Source: Roridomyces roridus
Taxonomy: Eukaryota > Basidiomycota > Agaricomycetes > Agaricales > Mycenaceae
Assembly (NCBI GenBank): GCA_029378245.1
Contig: JARKIF010000042.1
Location: 402,615 to 466,614, forward strand
DNA: 64,000 nucleotides
Reading direction: 5' to 3'
Notes under the pieces: model-generated
Seen by the model: the letters and a program-made list of their open reading frames with translations, nothing else
What the model was told of the DNA's origin: nothing
Database searches by the model: none
Translations under genes and position numbers: made by a program
In this document: piece by piece, positions 51,612-60,538 of the stretch
Layout of the letters: each line of letters opens with the position of its first letter
Numbering within the stretch: the first letter of the stretch is position 1

Positions 51612-52114
51612 ATGGCCGAATTCACTTCCATCCTCGTTACCAACACCCATAAAGCGTTCATCCCCAGCCCTGGCACTGCTACTCGTGTCGCCGCAGTCTT
51701 CCTCGCCTCGGACCACCTCCTCAAGACGCCGACGGAGTACAACACTCGTCTCACGCTTGTCCGGGTCGCAACCTGCCTCACTGCCTGGGTGCGTTCCTTG
51801 TATCCGAGCTCCCCATCGTGTATCTGACCCGGATATTAGGAACCCCTGTTGACCAACCTCAACGTCACCCACACCGCTCGTTGCCCCAAGATGGTCGTGC
51901 TTGCCGTCGAAGTCAAGGCCAAGATGGAGCGCCTCACTTCGCTCCCGGTCGACGGCACCCTCGATAGTGGCCTTGCCCATACCATTATCTTCCCCGAGCG
52001 CGCTCAGTTTTACAATGGTTATGAGCGCCTCCTCAACGCCGCGCCGTCAGTTCGTTTGCACTCCTGTTTGCAACACGCTCATCTCCCCATAGCGTCGACC
52101 TCAGCGGACTCTAA
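51612..52114 (+). CDS. Antisense cassette gene D: small protein, 3 exons
   Basis: Exons 51612-51788, 51840-52045, 52093-52114; the sum is 405 nt (134 aa), GT-AG introns of 51 and 47 nt. Exon 1 ends 'CLTAW' and exon 2 starts 'EPLLTNLNVTHTARC', parallel to gene C ('CMRSW' then 'EPFLTEPN'). Then come 'MVVLAVEVKAKMERL' and 'FYNGYERLLNAAP'. The last exon gives 'VDLSGL'. Clearly built on the same plan as C and E, though sequence identity is low. Function unknown. Confidence 0.65.
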
Positions 52115-52339
52115 GTTAGAATAACTCTCCGGCCGTAGATACTATCCATGTGTACCTAGCTCCGTGATAAATTGGTTATTGTTGACCCAGAAATCCCTAC
52201 TTGAGACGTCCACGCGGTGATTATCCAAGTACCTGGTTCGATACCTGGTTCAGCTGATCGGATCGTCGTATCCGGGGGTTCCGAAATGATAGGCGAGTAG
52301 TTTTTAGCGATTTTGCATTGAAATAGAGCGCCCTGGACC
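52115..52339. other. Spacer between cassette genes D and E
   Basis: About 225 bp with a TATCCG word at 52269. It contains a GGTTCGATACC sequence like a tRNA B box, but no tRNA fold (see rejected items). Confidence 0.4.
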
Positions 52340-52800
52340 ATGGAGTTTCCTACCCACACCCATCCCTGCGTCTTCAAAATGCTCGTCTCTCGCTTTACCC
52401 GTATCGTTCCCATGCCCGAGTTTACTCCACCCCCCGACCTCCGCGGAGACTGGTTGCACATCATCATCGCTTTGCACGAACTGCTTCAACTCGTTGGGCT
52501 CGGAGACCACAAGGAGACGAACAAGATTATGTCCAGATGCGCTAGACTCTGGGTGAGCCTGCTACATACTGGTCTTCTCGCCGATATTCATCCTTGTAGC
52601 TCCGTTTCCTCGAGGAAACTTTGATGCTGCTCATCCTTGGCCAGGAGGGTGTCGCCACTCTCCTTGCCGCCATTGAAATCAAGATTACCCAAATCGCATA
52701 CGACCGCAAGAACCTTCATGGGCCCAATTACGTTCGCATTCCCGAGATTGTAAACTCGTTCTTGGTTGGCTGCAACCGCTATCGACTCGCTCGCTTCTAA
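52340..52800 (+). CDS. Antisense cassette gene E: small protein, 2 exons
   Basis: Exons 52340-52552 and 52600-52800; the sum is 414 nt (137 aa), GT-AG intron of 47 nt. Exon 1 ends with Trp ('CARLW'), and exon 2 starts 'LRFLEETLMLLILGQEG', followed by 'LLAAIEIKITQIAYD' and 'FLVGCNRYRLARF'. 'LLAAIEIKITQI' lines up with gene C 'LLSSVEIRILQI', and 'GCNRYR' with 'GCDCYR'. Internal Met codons at residues 14 and 25 could be the true start, which would make exon 1 closer in length to that of C and D. It converges on the gypsy pol, 120 bp apart. Function unknown. Confidence 0.65.
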
Positions 52801-52919
52801 ATAAGCGGTATGTCCTACGTTCTTCTTCTGTACCCTTCCTCAACTACTTCTTCAGCCTGGTATTCCGCCCCGACCCTTGATACGTAGATTTGTAGTCCAT
52901 GTATCATCGCCGTTTCTTG

Positions 52920-55900
52920 CTAAATACCACGTTGGCTTCTCTTCTTGGTGCGAGTAGAACGCCTCAGCCCTCCCTCGAGTATTGGCTCCTCGTCGCCCTC
53001 CAAGTCATCCTCTTCCTCCTTTTCTTCATCGCTCAACTCAGCAGGGTCACGCTGTTCCCAGTCCGGGTCCAAGGTAATGTCCCCAAATTGATAGTCCCGA
53101 CCCGAAGTTTCGTCCCTAGGTTGTCGTCGCTCTACTAATATGTCCAATTCCTCTTTGGTCATATCAATCAGCTCTTCGATTTTTCTCTTGAACTTGATGG
53201 TTTTGCGCGCAAAGTATGGAACCACCCGGAACGCTCCCACCTTTCCAGGATACACAGCGCCGTTCATTTCACATACGATGTACGAGCCACCTTGCGTTCG
53301 TCGCAGAATTACCATGGGCCCCAAGTATTTGGGTTCGAGTTTCGTGTTGAGCGACTTCTCTACTCGAGTATTCCGGATGAGTACCAAGTCTCCAGGTTGG
53401 AAATCATGATCCTTAATTGAATTCCCGAATTCCTCAGCATAGCGCTTGACTGCTGCCAGTTTTTCAGCATCAACACGCTGCCGCATCTCTTCTACATGTT
53501 GCCTATGCTTCGCCAGTGCCCTAGCCCTCAAGCCTACAAGGTCTTCTGTCGAGATTATCTCTCCTGGATAATCTACTAACCAAGTCGCTTCCACAATGTC
53601 GAGTGGTACAGTGGGATGACAACCCGTTACTGCAAAATAGGGTGAACAACCCAAGCCGCGTCGGGTTGTAATCCTATCAGCCCACACTACTTGCGGTAAG
53701 AACCAGAACCACTTTCTAACATCCCCCCCAGTGGCCTTGTATACCATCTGGCGCATTTGCTTATGGCCAGATTCCACGGGTCCGTTGGCTTGTGAGTTAT
53801 ACGGGGAGATACGAATACCTGTTATCCCATATTTCAGATTCAGCCATTCGAGCGCCGCTAGGAACTGTGGTGCGTTGTCTGTCACGATCTCCTTCGGACA
53901 GCCCCATCTACAAATGATATGTTCCAGTAAGAAACGTCCCAGCGCAGCTGCGTTGTCGGCTTTAAGACCTTTAGACTCCAGCCACCGACTGAGAGAATCC
54001 CTAGCTGATACTACGTAACGACAGCCATTCGATATAGCCCCCATAATCGCAACATCGACATGGATCTTCTGGAATAGGCTCGGCGTGAACGTTGGGACCG
54101 GAGGTATCCGCAATAACTCTTCTTTTCGAGTCTGGCACAGATGACAACTCTGAACATACCATTTGATGTCATGTTCCATCTCTGGCCACCAGAACCTCTG
54201 CTCAATCAGAGATCTGGTTGCGTATATCCCTCTATGTCCCAAGCTATCATGTGAAGCCCTCATCATGTACATCCTGTGCTCCTTTTCCACTACCAGTTTG
54301 TGAGCTGAGTCCGCTGAGCGTCGGAATAAACGTCCTTGGGGATCCAAGAAGAATTTCCTAGCGTACTGGATAAAACGCCTCAGTGCCAAAGGATTTATGT
54401 CCTTTGGCCTATTGTTTATAGGATCCAGTAGCCACTGCTTCACGTATCCGAGCTTCCAATCCTGATTCTTCGCTCCTACCGACCTCATCTCTTCCGGATA
54501 CATTTCCCTTTTCGCAGGATCGAACTTGAAAGCGTCTGGTGGTAAGAGAGGTTCTTCCTCACGGATATGGCTCATGATAAATTGAGGTATCTCCAAGTCT
54601 TTCTCTCGGAATTTCTCTCTGATCATTCTAGCTTCCCCGCGTTCCTCCAGATACGCATCCATACACTGATGTTCGAATTGCAGGAGCACATCAATCGACT
54701 CTGCAGCCTCTTCCTTCACCTCTGCGAAGTACCCTCCTCTGGTATCGATCCCAGCCTTGAAGTCTTCGAAGTCAGCGGGCTGTTCGATATCATAGTCCCA
54801 GTCATCGTGTTGCTCGGGCGGCGGGTTATCATCAAATCCGTCCTCCGGGCTTGGATAGTCTGGATCACCTGGTTGTTTCTTGCGTCGAGACAGACCATCC
54901 GGTGAGAAGGTACAGCCCTTCACATGCTTCAACGTAAAGTGTAACATTAGTATCTCTTCAATCCAACGGTTGATGGTTGCGTTAGGCCCCATGCCAGGGT
55001 TGTCTAGCATCCCTTTAATGTACATGGCATCTGTTTCCACCACCAAGCGCCGGCATCCAAGTAACCAGTATTGCATATGTTCCAGTGCCCGCTTGAGCCC
55101 GTAAAGTTCGCGTTTTGGTTGTGAAAACCTAGCTTCTTGCTCGTTGAGGGGGATGGAGTCGAACTTTGCATAGTACCGCTTCTTCGGGTCATTAGGATCG
55201 ACTTGATATATCTCTATACCTATAGCCATCCAAGATGTATCCACCGCTAATACTATATCCGAGTCCCAATCGTAATTTAATGGCTTCAAGGCTTCGCAGT
55301 GCTCCACAGAATACTTCAATGCATCCATAGAGCCTTGCGCCTTATCCGTCCATTCAAACTCAATGTCCTTCCTCAGCAAACGAGTGAGCCAACGCGCCTT
55401 TGTCGAATAGTCCTTTATGAACATTCTGAGGCAACCAACTACACCTAGGAATTGTCGTACCTGAGAGACGTCCTCCAGGGGAGGCCATCTCGAGATGACA
55501 CCAATCCTATCGGTGGATGCTTTTCGCCCTTCGAATGAACACACATGCCCTACTACTGCAAATTCGGCTTTACAGATAATCACCTTGAGAGCTGAGATAT
55601 TGCCCCCGCAGTATTTCAGTCTCTGGGCAATTCTGTTCAGATTCTGAAAGTGCTCCCATACAAAACGTCGAATCCCCCGATTCTCTGGTATAGTCTCATA
55701 AGTACCATGTTTGTCCTGATATCGCGATCCTGGCCCTTTCACCGGTACATCGTCGATATACGGGATGGTTATATGAGGTATCTCGTCTTTGAGGATAAAG
55801 GTAACGTCGTCATGGAAGATGGGTACCGAATTCGTCCAGCCCTGCGGCAATTTCACCAATCTCAGAGCTCCAAAGGGCGTTTGAAAGGTAGTATAGTCGC

Positions 55901-56354
55901 GAGAGGACTCGGCAATATCCCTATGGTCGTACCCAGAATAGAGATCGAATACAGCTCCGCACGCTCTTCCTGCAAACTGACTCGCAATCTCATCTGTAGC
56001 TGGTGGAATCCCAGAATGCGCTATGGTCACCGCATTCAAAGGTTCCAGCGCATGTACCAACCGGATACTCTTCCCATCCTTCTTTAGTACTCCGAAAAAC
56101 TTCGAACGGTACGAGGAATTGGATGGCTCGTACACTCCTGCATCGATCTTCTTCTTGATCACTCGACAGAACTCATCTAGCTGACCACGAGGTATGGGTA
56201 TAGATCTCTCAACCCACACCTTATGTTCAACCGTGGGAATCTCAACCGGCGGGAAGAACTCATGTTTCCACGATCCTCTCTCGGAATCGTCCCATGCGAA
56301 TGCGTCGTTGTGCTTAGATACAAAGTTATGCATGAGTTTCCGCTCCTCATCCAC
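52920..56354 (-). CDS. gypsy reverse transcriptase-RNase H-integrase polyprotein
   Basis: An uninterrupted frame of 1,144 residues. RT: 'FFGVLKKDGKSIRLVHA', 'AVFDLYSGYDHRDI', 'TTFQTPFGALRLVKLPQGW' and the catalytic box 'IPYIDDVPV' (about residue 230). RNase H: 'DIVLAVDTSWMAIGIEI', 'ARFSQPKRELYGLKRAL' and 'LVVETDAMYIKG'. Integrase: HHCC zinc region 'HDSLGHRGIYATRSLI...CHLCQTRK', then the DDE core 'IHVDVAI', 'VTDNAPQFL' and 'NGPVESGHKQ'. The C-terminal part has 'GDLVLIRNTRVE' and 'PKYLGPMVI', a GPY/F-like module. All catalytic residues are present; only the upstream frameshifts disable it. It ends 120 bp from the stop of the antisense gene E. Confidence 0.93.
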   Translation of the reverse strand: MDEERKLMHNFVSKHNDAFAWDDSERGSWKHEFFPPVEIPTVEHKVWVERSIPIPRGQLDEFCRVIKKKIDAGVYEPSNSSYRSKFFGVLKKDGKSIRLVHALEPLNAVTIAHSGIPPATDEIASQFAGRACGAVFDLYSGYDHRDIAESSRDYTTFQTPFGALRLVKLPQGWTNSVPIFHDDVTFILKDEIPHITIPYIDDVPVKGPGSRYQDKHGTYETIPENRGIRRFVWEHFQNLNRIAQRLKYCGGNISALKVIICKAEFAVVGHVCSFEGRKASTDRIGVISRWPPLEDVSQVRQFLGVVGCLRMFIKDYSTKARWLTRLLRKDIEFEWTDKAQGSMDALKYSVEHCEALKPLNYDWDSDIVLAVDTSWMAIGIEIYQVDPNDPKKRYYAKFDSIPLNEQEARFSQPKRELYGLKRALEHMQYWLLGCRRLVVETDAMYIKGMLDNPGMGPNATINRWIEEILMLHFTLKHVKGCTFSPDGLSRRKKQPGDPDYPSPEDGFDDNPPPEQHDDWDYDIEQPADFEDFKAGIDTRGGYFAEVKEEAAESIDVLLQFEHQCMDAYLEERGEARMIREKFREKDLEIPQFIMSHIREEEPLLPPDAFKFDPAKREMYPEEMRSVGAKNQDWKLGYVKQWLLDPINNRPKDINPLALRRFIQYARKFFLDPQGRLFRRSADSAHKLVVEKEHRMYMMRASHDSLGHRGIYATRSLIEQRFWWPEMEHDIKWYVQSCHLCQTRKEELLRIPPVPTFTPSLFQKIHVDVAIMGAISNGCRYVVSARDSLSRWLESKGLKADNAAALGRFLLEHIICRWGCPKEIVTDNAPQFLAALEWLNLKYGITGIRISPYNSQANGPVESGHKQMRQMVYKATGGDVRKWFWFLPQVVWADRITTRRGLGCSPYFAVTGCHPTVPLDIVEATWLVDYPGEIISTEDLVGLRARALAKHRQHVEEMRQRVDAEKLAAVKRYAEEFGNSIKDHDFQPGDLVLIRNTRVEKSLNTKLEPKYLGPMVILRRTQGGSYIVCEMNGAVYPGKVGAFRVVPYFARKTIKFKRKIEELIDMTKEELDILVERRQPRDETSGRDYQFGDITLDPDWEQRDPAELSDEEKEEEDDLEGDEEPILEGGLRRSTRTKKRSQRGI

Positions 56355-56992
56355 AGAAAGCCTTCATCATGAAGCTTGTCTATGCCCTCCTTCCGTTCTT
56401 GGGTGTATCGTCCCGTCGGGACAAAATCCCCTGGATTAGTTGGCAATGTAGGGAGGTCCTTCAATGGGTCCCCAATAATCTGCCTCTGTATCCGGTATTT
56501 TTCGGGTAACTCGGTGAAGACTGGTTTCGTCTTCAGGGCCACAGGTTTGTACTTTTTGCCGGCAAACGCCTCCAGGACCGGGATACCAGGATCTAAGACT
56601 GAGTCCGATTCCAGTCGCGGTACATGGCCGTGTACAGAGCACTTGAAACATTCTTTGGCGGTGTCCTCTTCATGACACCGTTTTCTCCTCTTTCTGTTGG
56701 CCTTTTTGATAGAGCTTCGACTTCGCGTTCCCCCCAGATGAGATGGTAAATGCTCATCAAAGGTAAATACTTGGTACGTAGGCCCATCAACCTTGCTTTC
56801 CTTTGTATCAACGCCACTCACAAACTCATTTAGGAGCTGTGCAGCCGCTTGATCCTGTTTCAATGCCTCACTATCCTCAGAAGCTACCAGATACGCCGCC
56901 TTTAGCTCATCCGGATTGAACTTCCCATCGTTTCTGGGTTCTGCATACCCCTCAATCCGCAACTCTCCGTATTCATCAAAACCGAACTTCAC
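56177..56992 (-). pseudogene. gypsy connector between protease and RT (frameshifted)
   Basis: This 271-residue frame holds the start of the RT polyprotein: 'FGFDEYGELRIEGY', 'KYKPVALKTKPV' and 'PEKYRIQRQIIGDPL', ending usefully at 'DKLHDEGFLW'. There one G is missing compared with the expected 'LW-DEE', and translation passes to the next frame, which begins 'DEERKLMHNF' (56354). The last 45 residues are therefore out of frame. Confidence 0.7.
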
Positions 56993-57021
56993 TGCTAACT
57001 CTCCTCCTTCGACGCCAATGC

Positions 57022-58386
57022 CTAATTCCTCGAAGAGCCATGAAAATCCGATTGGGCCTCAACACTTGTCACCTCGGTTACTGGTGTTGACTCCTGTTTC
57101 TGCTTCGGCGGTGATGGCTCAACCAATCTCAGGTTCTTTCCATCACTTACCACCGATCCCCGCGCGAATGTAGGCATTGTGATCCTGTCACCCCCGTCTG
57201 GGTCTCTAATAGTCACCGTCTGGGACCCGTCTCTGAAGTCCTGGGTCCGAGCTTCCGTTAGAATGTCAAACGGTCGGCCCAACAGCACTTCGTATGCGGG
57301 TTGTTCTATCACATGTACTTGTAAGTACACTGTAATGTCTCCAAAAGTGAAAGGCACGTTTCTAGCCAGGCCTGCTGATTTCTTCAACTGGCCATTCGCA
57401 CTCTGCATGTAGATCTGGACATCGGGTAGCCATTGTACACCGATTTTCTCAGCAACGGACCGTGCCATCGACACAATCTGAGACCCAGTATCTCGGATAC
57501 TTTCCACCCTTCCCATCTTATTCACTATAGGGAATAGAACACGAAGGGCTACCGAAGCTTCCGCTGCAAATATCTGCCTCGGGGTTTCATTTTCGTCAAG
57601 CGAGGATAGATACGCAAGTACAGGATCAATAGCGACCATGCACCCGGGTTCTAGACCTTCGTCTTCCTCTGTCGACATATAAAATGAGCTCACACCTGGC
57701 AGATCATCTACTCCTATGGCATCCATCTGCAGGAACACAGGTATGCCTTCATCTTCCATGAACGGGAACGCCGACTGCTCTTCTATGGGATTAGACACGG
57801 TCAACGGCTTTATAGGTCGCCTGGATTTTTGTGTAATCGCACGGAGCTGTTTCGCGTATTCCCCGTTCATGGCGACTAGCTTCTCAATGGTAATGCCACG
57901 GAGTTCCAACCCCTTCGTCTGGTCCACAAGATCTGGTATAATTTTCGGATCATCGTATTGAGGTACCAGACGATAGGCCCTCTCCTGTCCACCACCATTG
58001 TTCTTGTTTTTCAGGATACCCCCCGGTCGCTGCTGCGACGCAGGTGAATCCAACTTCTGAAAGGGTACCGGAGACTCCTCGTCATCAGTCATCTCCTCTA
58101 CTGTAACCATCCTCCGCTCAGGTTGAACTGGCGTAGGTTTAGAAACCTTCTTCGTGGGCGAGCCCGTATTCTCTTTGCTCGTATCATCCATGATCTCCGA
58201 AGGAACCATGAATCCCACTCTCTTTTCTCCGCTTGTTCTGCTTCTCCAGTTTTGGTTTTTATCAGCCGGATTCTCGTTCTCAGGGGTCTTGGCAATGGGA
58301 GGTGGTGCAAGTTTCGCCCTCCTCTCAGCCCCTTCATTGAACTTTTGGGAAACCCGACGCTTGAGGCGGTGGGCTGGACGACGCAC
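57022..58386 (-). CDS. gypsy aspartic protease region
   Basis: An open frame of 454 residues. The first 120 are basic and low complexity. The retropepsin-like domain lies at about residues 270-400 with the active-site segment 'RDTGSQIVSMARSVAEKIG' (D-T-G) and the second half 'EVLLGRPFDILTEA' (the conserved Leu-Leu-Gly-Arg). It matures the polyprotein. The frame ends at 57022 ('HGSSRN'), while a neighbouring frame continues with 'EELGIGVEGGELAVKFGFDEYGEL', so there is a frameshift near 57045. Confidence 0.78.
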   Translation of the reverse strand: MRRPAHRLKRRVSQKFNEGAERRAKLAPPPIAKTPENENPADKNQNWRSRTSGEKRVGFMVPSEIMDDTSKENTGSPTKKVSKPTPVQPERRMVTVEEMTDDEESPVPFQKLDSPASQQRPGGILKNKNNGGGQERAYRLVPQYDDPKIIPDLVDQTKGLELRGITIEKLVAMNGEYAKQLRAITQKSRRPIKPLTVSNPIEEQSAFPFMEDEGIPVFLQMDAIGVDDLPGVSSFYMSTEEDEGLEPGCMVAIDPVLAYLSSLDENETPRQIFAAEASVALRVLFPIVNKMGRVESIRDTGSQIVSMARSVAEKIGVQWLPDVQIYMQSANGQLKKSAGLARNVPFTFGDITVYLQVHVIEQPAYEVLLGRPFDILTEARTQDFRDGSQTVTIRDPDGGDRITMPTFARGSVVSDGKNLRLVEPSPPKQKQESTPVTEVTSVEAQSDFHGSSRN

Positions 58387-58487
58387 CAGTTCTAGTCGAA
58401 ATGAACTGAGCCTGGGCCTCGTCGCCGCCCTGCGCAGGGAATAGTTCTCCTCTGCACGCCTGTACCAACTGTATAACCTGATTCAAG

Positions 58488-60029
58488 TCATACCCCGCAC
58501 CCAGAAGAGGGGCCCGGTGAGCTGACAACCGGTTGTTGCATGAACTGCTGTTGCTGCGGTGGTTGAACACTGCCATTGCTCTGGGAAAAGGGTGGTTGAA
58601 CACCCTGTGGCATGTGAGGAGGTGTATCCCGAGTATCAGGTCGTTGAACGAACTGATTCCTGCTGGAATACATCTGCTGTACACGCTTTGAATGCATCTC
58701 GTCGTCCCTAGTATCGTACAAGTGATCTACACGATCCTGATATTCAGGATAGTATTGATCTCCTGCCGCACTTGGTCCCCCAACATAAAAGGTTTGCATC
58801 ATTGCCGCTTGCTGAGACCTTGCCGTTTCGCGGGTTACTCCTTGCCGGCGGTAATGTTCCTCCACTTTTGAGCACGACTGACATTCTCGGGATACCGAGG
58901 AATGAGTTGGCCATTCGACAATTTGACTTGTCTATCGTCAAGAATGATCCATCCCAAAGAAATGAATTCATCTTTTACGTGGCACGATCGTATCCTATGT
59001 GGTCCCCCACAGAAGAAGCACGGACCATCCTCCCTTGGCTGATATTCCACTCTTGGTGGCGCGTACGGCTTCTGCTCCTCTTGCCTACCATGACCATCTT
59101 CCTGTCTATTACTCGATTGTTGAGGAGCGGTATGCGGACGGAGGCGCTCTGATATTTTGATTGAGAAGACGGACCGAGGATTCAAAGGCGGTTTCGATGT
59201 TCTTCAACCCATCCTCGAACCTCTTGCTCTGGATTTTTGTCAGATCTTTGATAGAGGCTATCTCGCTCGCAAATCCTTCCAAACGATCCTCGATTTCAGT
59301 CTTCAGGCGTACCTCTCCCGCTGTCCTAGCCGTCGAATTAACCGGTGGGTCGTACACTGGGTTCATAGGTGCCCTTGCTGGCGTCGCTCCTCCCAACAAA
59401 CTCATCGCTCTCCTTCCTGACCAGTTGTCTGCAATAGAATCCGCAATCTTGAACACAGTGGAGAAGAGTAATTTGTCTCCGCGACGATTGCCCGCAATAG
59501 GTGCAGCCCCAAGAACTGGCGCTGCTGGTTGTGGACCTAGCAAAGCCCAAATGGCTTGCTGGTTCATACCCCCTTCGACTTCGGCCGCGAAGTTCTCATC
59601 AAATACTCCCAGTATCATCTCAACAAGCTGTAAGTTTGTGACCAACGCCGATCCTTTCAAGAGCTTCGTAGCTTCGTGGGTGAACGAGATCTCGAAACGG
59701 CGCAGTTTCCCGAGTTCGGAGCGGGAAATTGGTCGATTCTGACTACATATCTCCCGGAGCCTGTTCAGAGATCCCAGATCCATATCCTCGACTTCAGGAT
59801 ATAGGGTCAGGATTTCTTCTTTCCACTCTGCGAAGGGTCCCGGAGCCGGATACTTGCTTACATCTTCCACTGGTCCCGATGTTTTCATCATCAACATAGT
59901 CCAGCAACAACTCTTTCTTCCTCGTATCGTCTGTAATGCCTCCATTGGTGAACACGGTCTCGCAATGGCCTGATAAACAATCTCAGGTCGCCAGCCGCCT
60001 CCCCTTTGAAATGCGGTCGATTGTGTCAT
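58488..60029 (-). pseudogene. gypsy Gag region (frameshifted)
   Basis: Three overlapping minus-strand frames make up Gag. The first (60029-59109, 306 residues) has 'PAPGPFAEWKEEIL' and a capsid-like helical part ('NRLREICSQNRPIS'). The second (59185-58835) carries the zinc knuckle 'CFFCGGPHRIRSC' followed by 'DEFISLGWI'. The third (58865-58488) continues with 'YYPEYQDRVDHLY' and a Gln-rich stretch. Gag of this type normally reads through in one frame, so at least two frameshifts are present. A programmed shift for one of them cannot be excluded. Confidence 0.75.
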
Positions 60030-60516
60030 AAGACGCGGTATTTTAAACGCGGGTAGTCATTCTGACTCTTGGTATGGTGGTAATATTCGGAATAGGGTTT
60101 TGAACGACGGTGGTATTGATCGTATTCTCTTGCTCGACGCCGGTACCTGACGGTCCTGCTTCGTTTTCTAGCTGAGAGGTGGATGCAATGGTGGCACGCG
60201 GTGTTCGGGTTGATAACCTCTCGGTTTGGTAAACAAGAAGTTCGAGAGGCGGATCTAAGTCGCTTTTGCCTTTTGAGAGTTTTTGGTTCTGCCAACCAGG
60301 AGGGATGATTGACGGTTAGAACGCAGAGTACCGCGTTTAATTGCCCTTCTCCTCGAAGTAAACTGGGAAAATGACCCAGCCGACTTGTCTTGGATAGCCT
60401 TTTCCTTTCCTTTCGGTGGCAATAGCGAAATCCGACAGCAATGATTGTCCAAGTAAGACTCAGACGTGCAACAACACAGAGTATTCGATAAATCGAAAGA
60501 GATTTTATCACTTCAA
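60030..60516 (-). other. gypsy leader between primer binding site and gag
   Basis: About 490 bp with no clear coding sequence in either strand. Confidence 0.5.
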
Positions 60517-60536
60517 CCCCCTCGCGGTGGGCTCCA
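60517..60536 (-). promoter_or_regulatory. gypsy primer binding site
   Basis: In element sense TGGAGCCCACCGCGAGGGGG lies two bases after the 5' LTR. It begins with TGG, complementary to the CCA 3' end of a tRNA, as in most gypsy elements. The tRNA is not identified. Confidence 0.75.
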
Positions 60537-60538
60537 GA

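Noticed and set aside
52140..52250. Possible tRNA with a B box GGTTCGATACC at about 52,223
   Set aside because: The arms around the loop (CCTGG on both sides) are direct, not inverted, repeats, so no T-stem can form, and the acceptor ends do not pair.
45401..52800. Idea that the antisense cassette is an unrelated host gene cluster between two separate LTR elements
   Set aside because: The polypurine tract adjoins the left LTR on the cassette side and the primer binding site adjoins the right LTR on the gag side, which fits one element. It is kept as an alternative, not the preferred reading.
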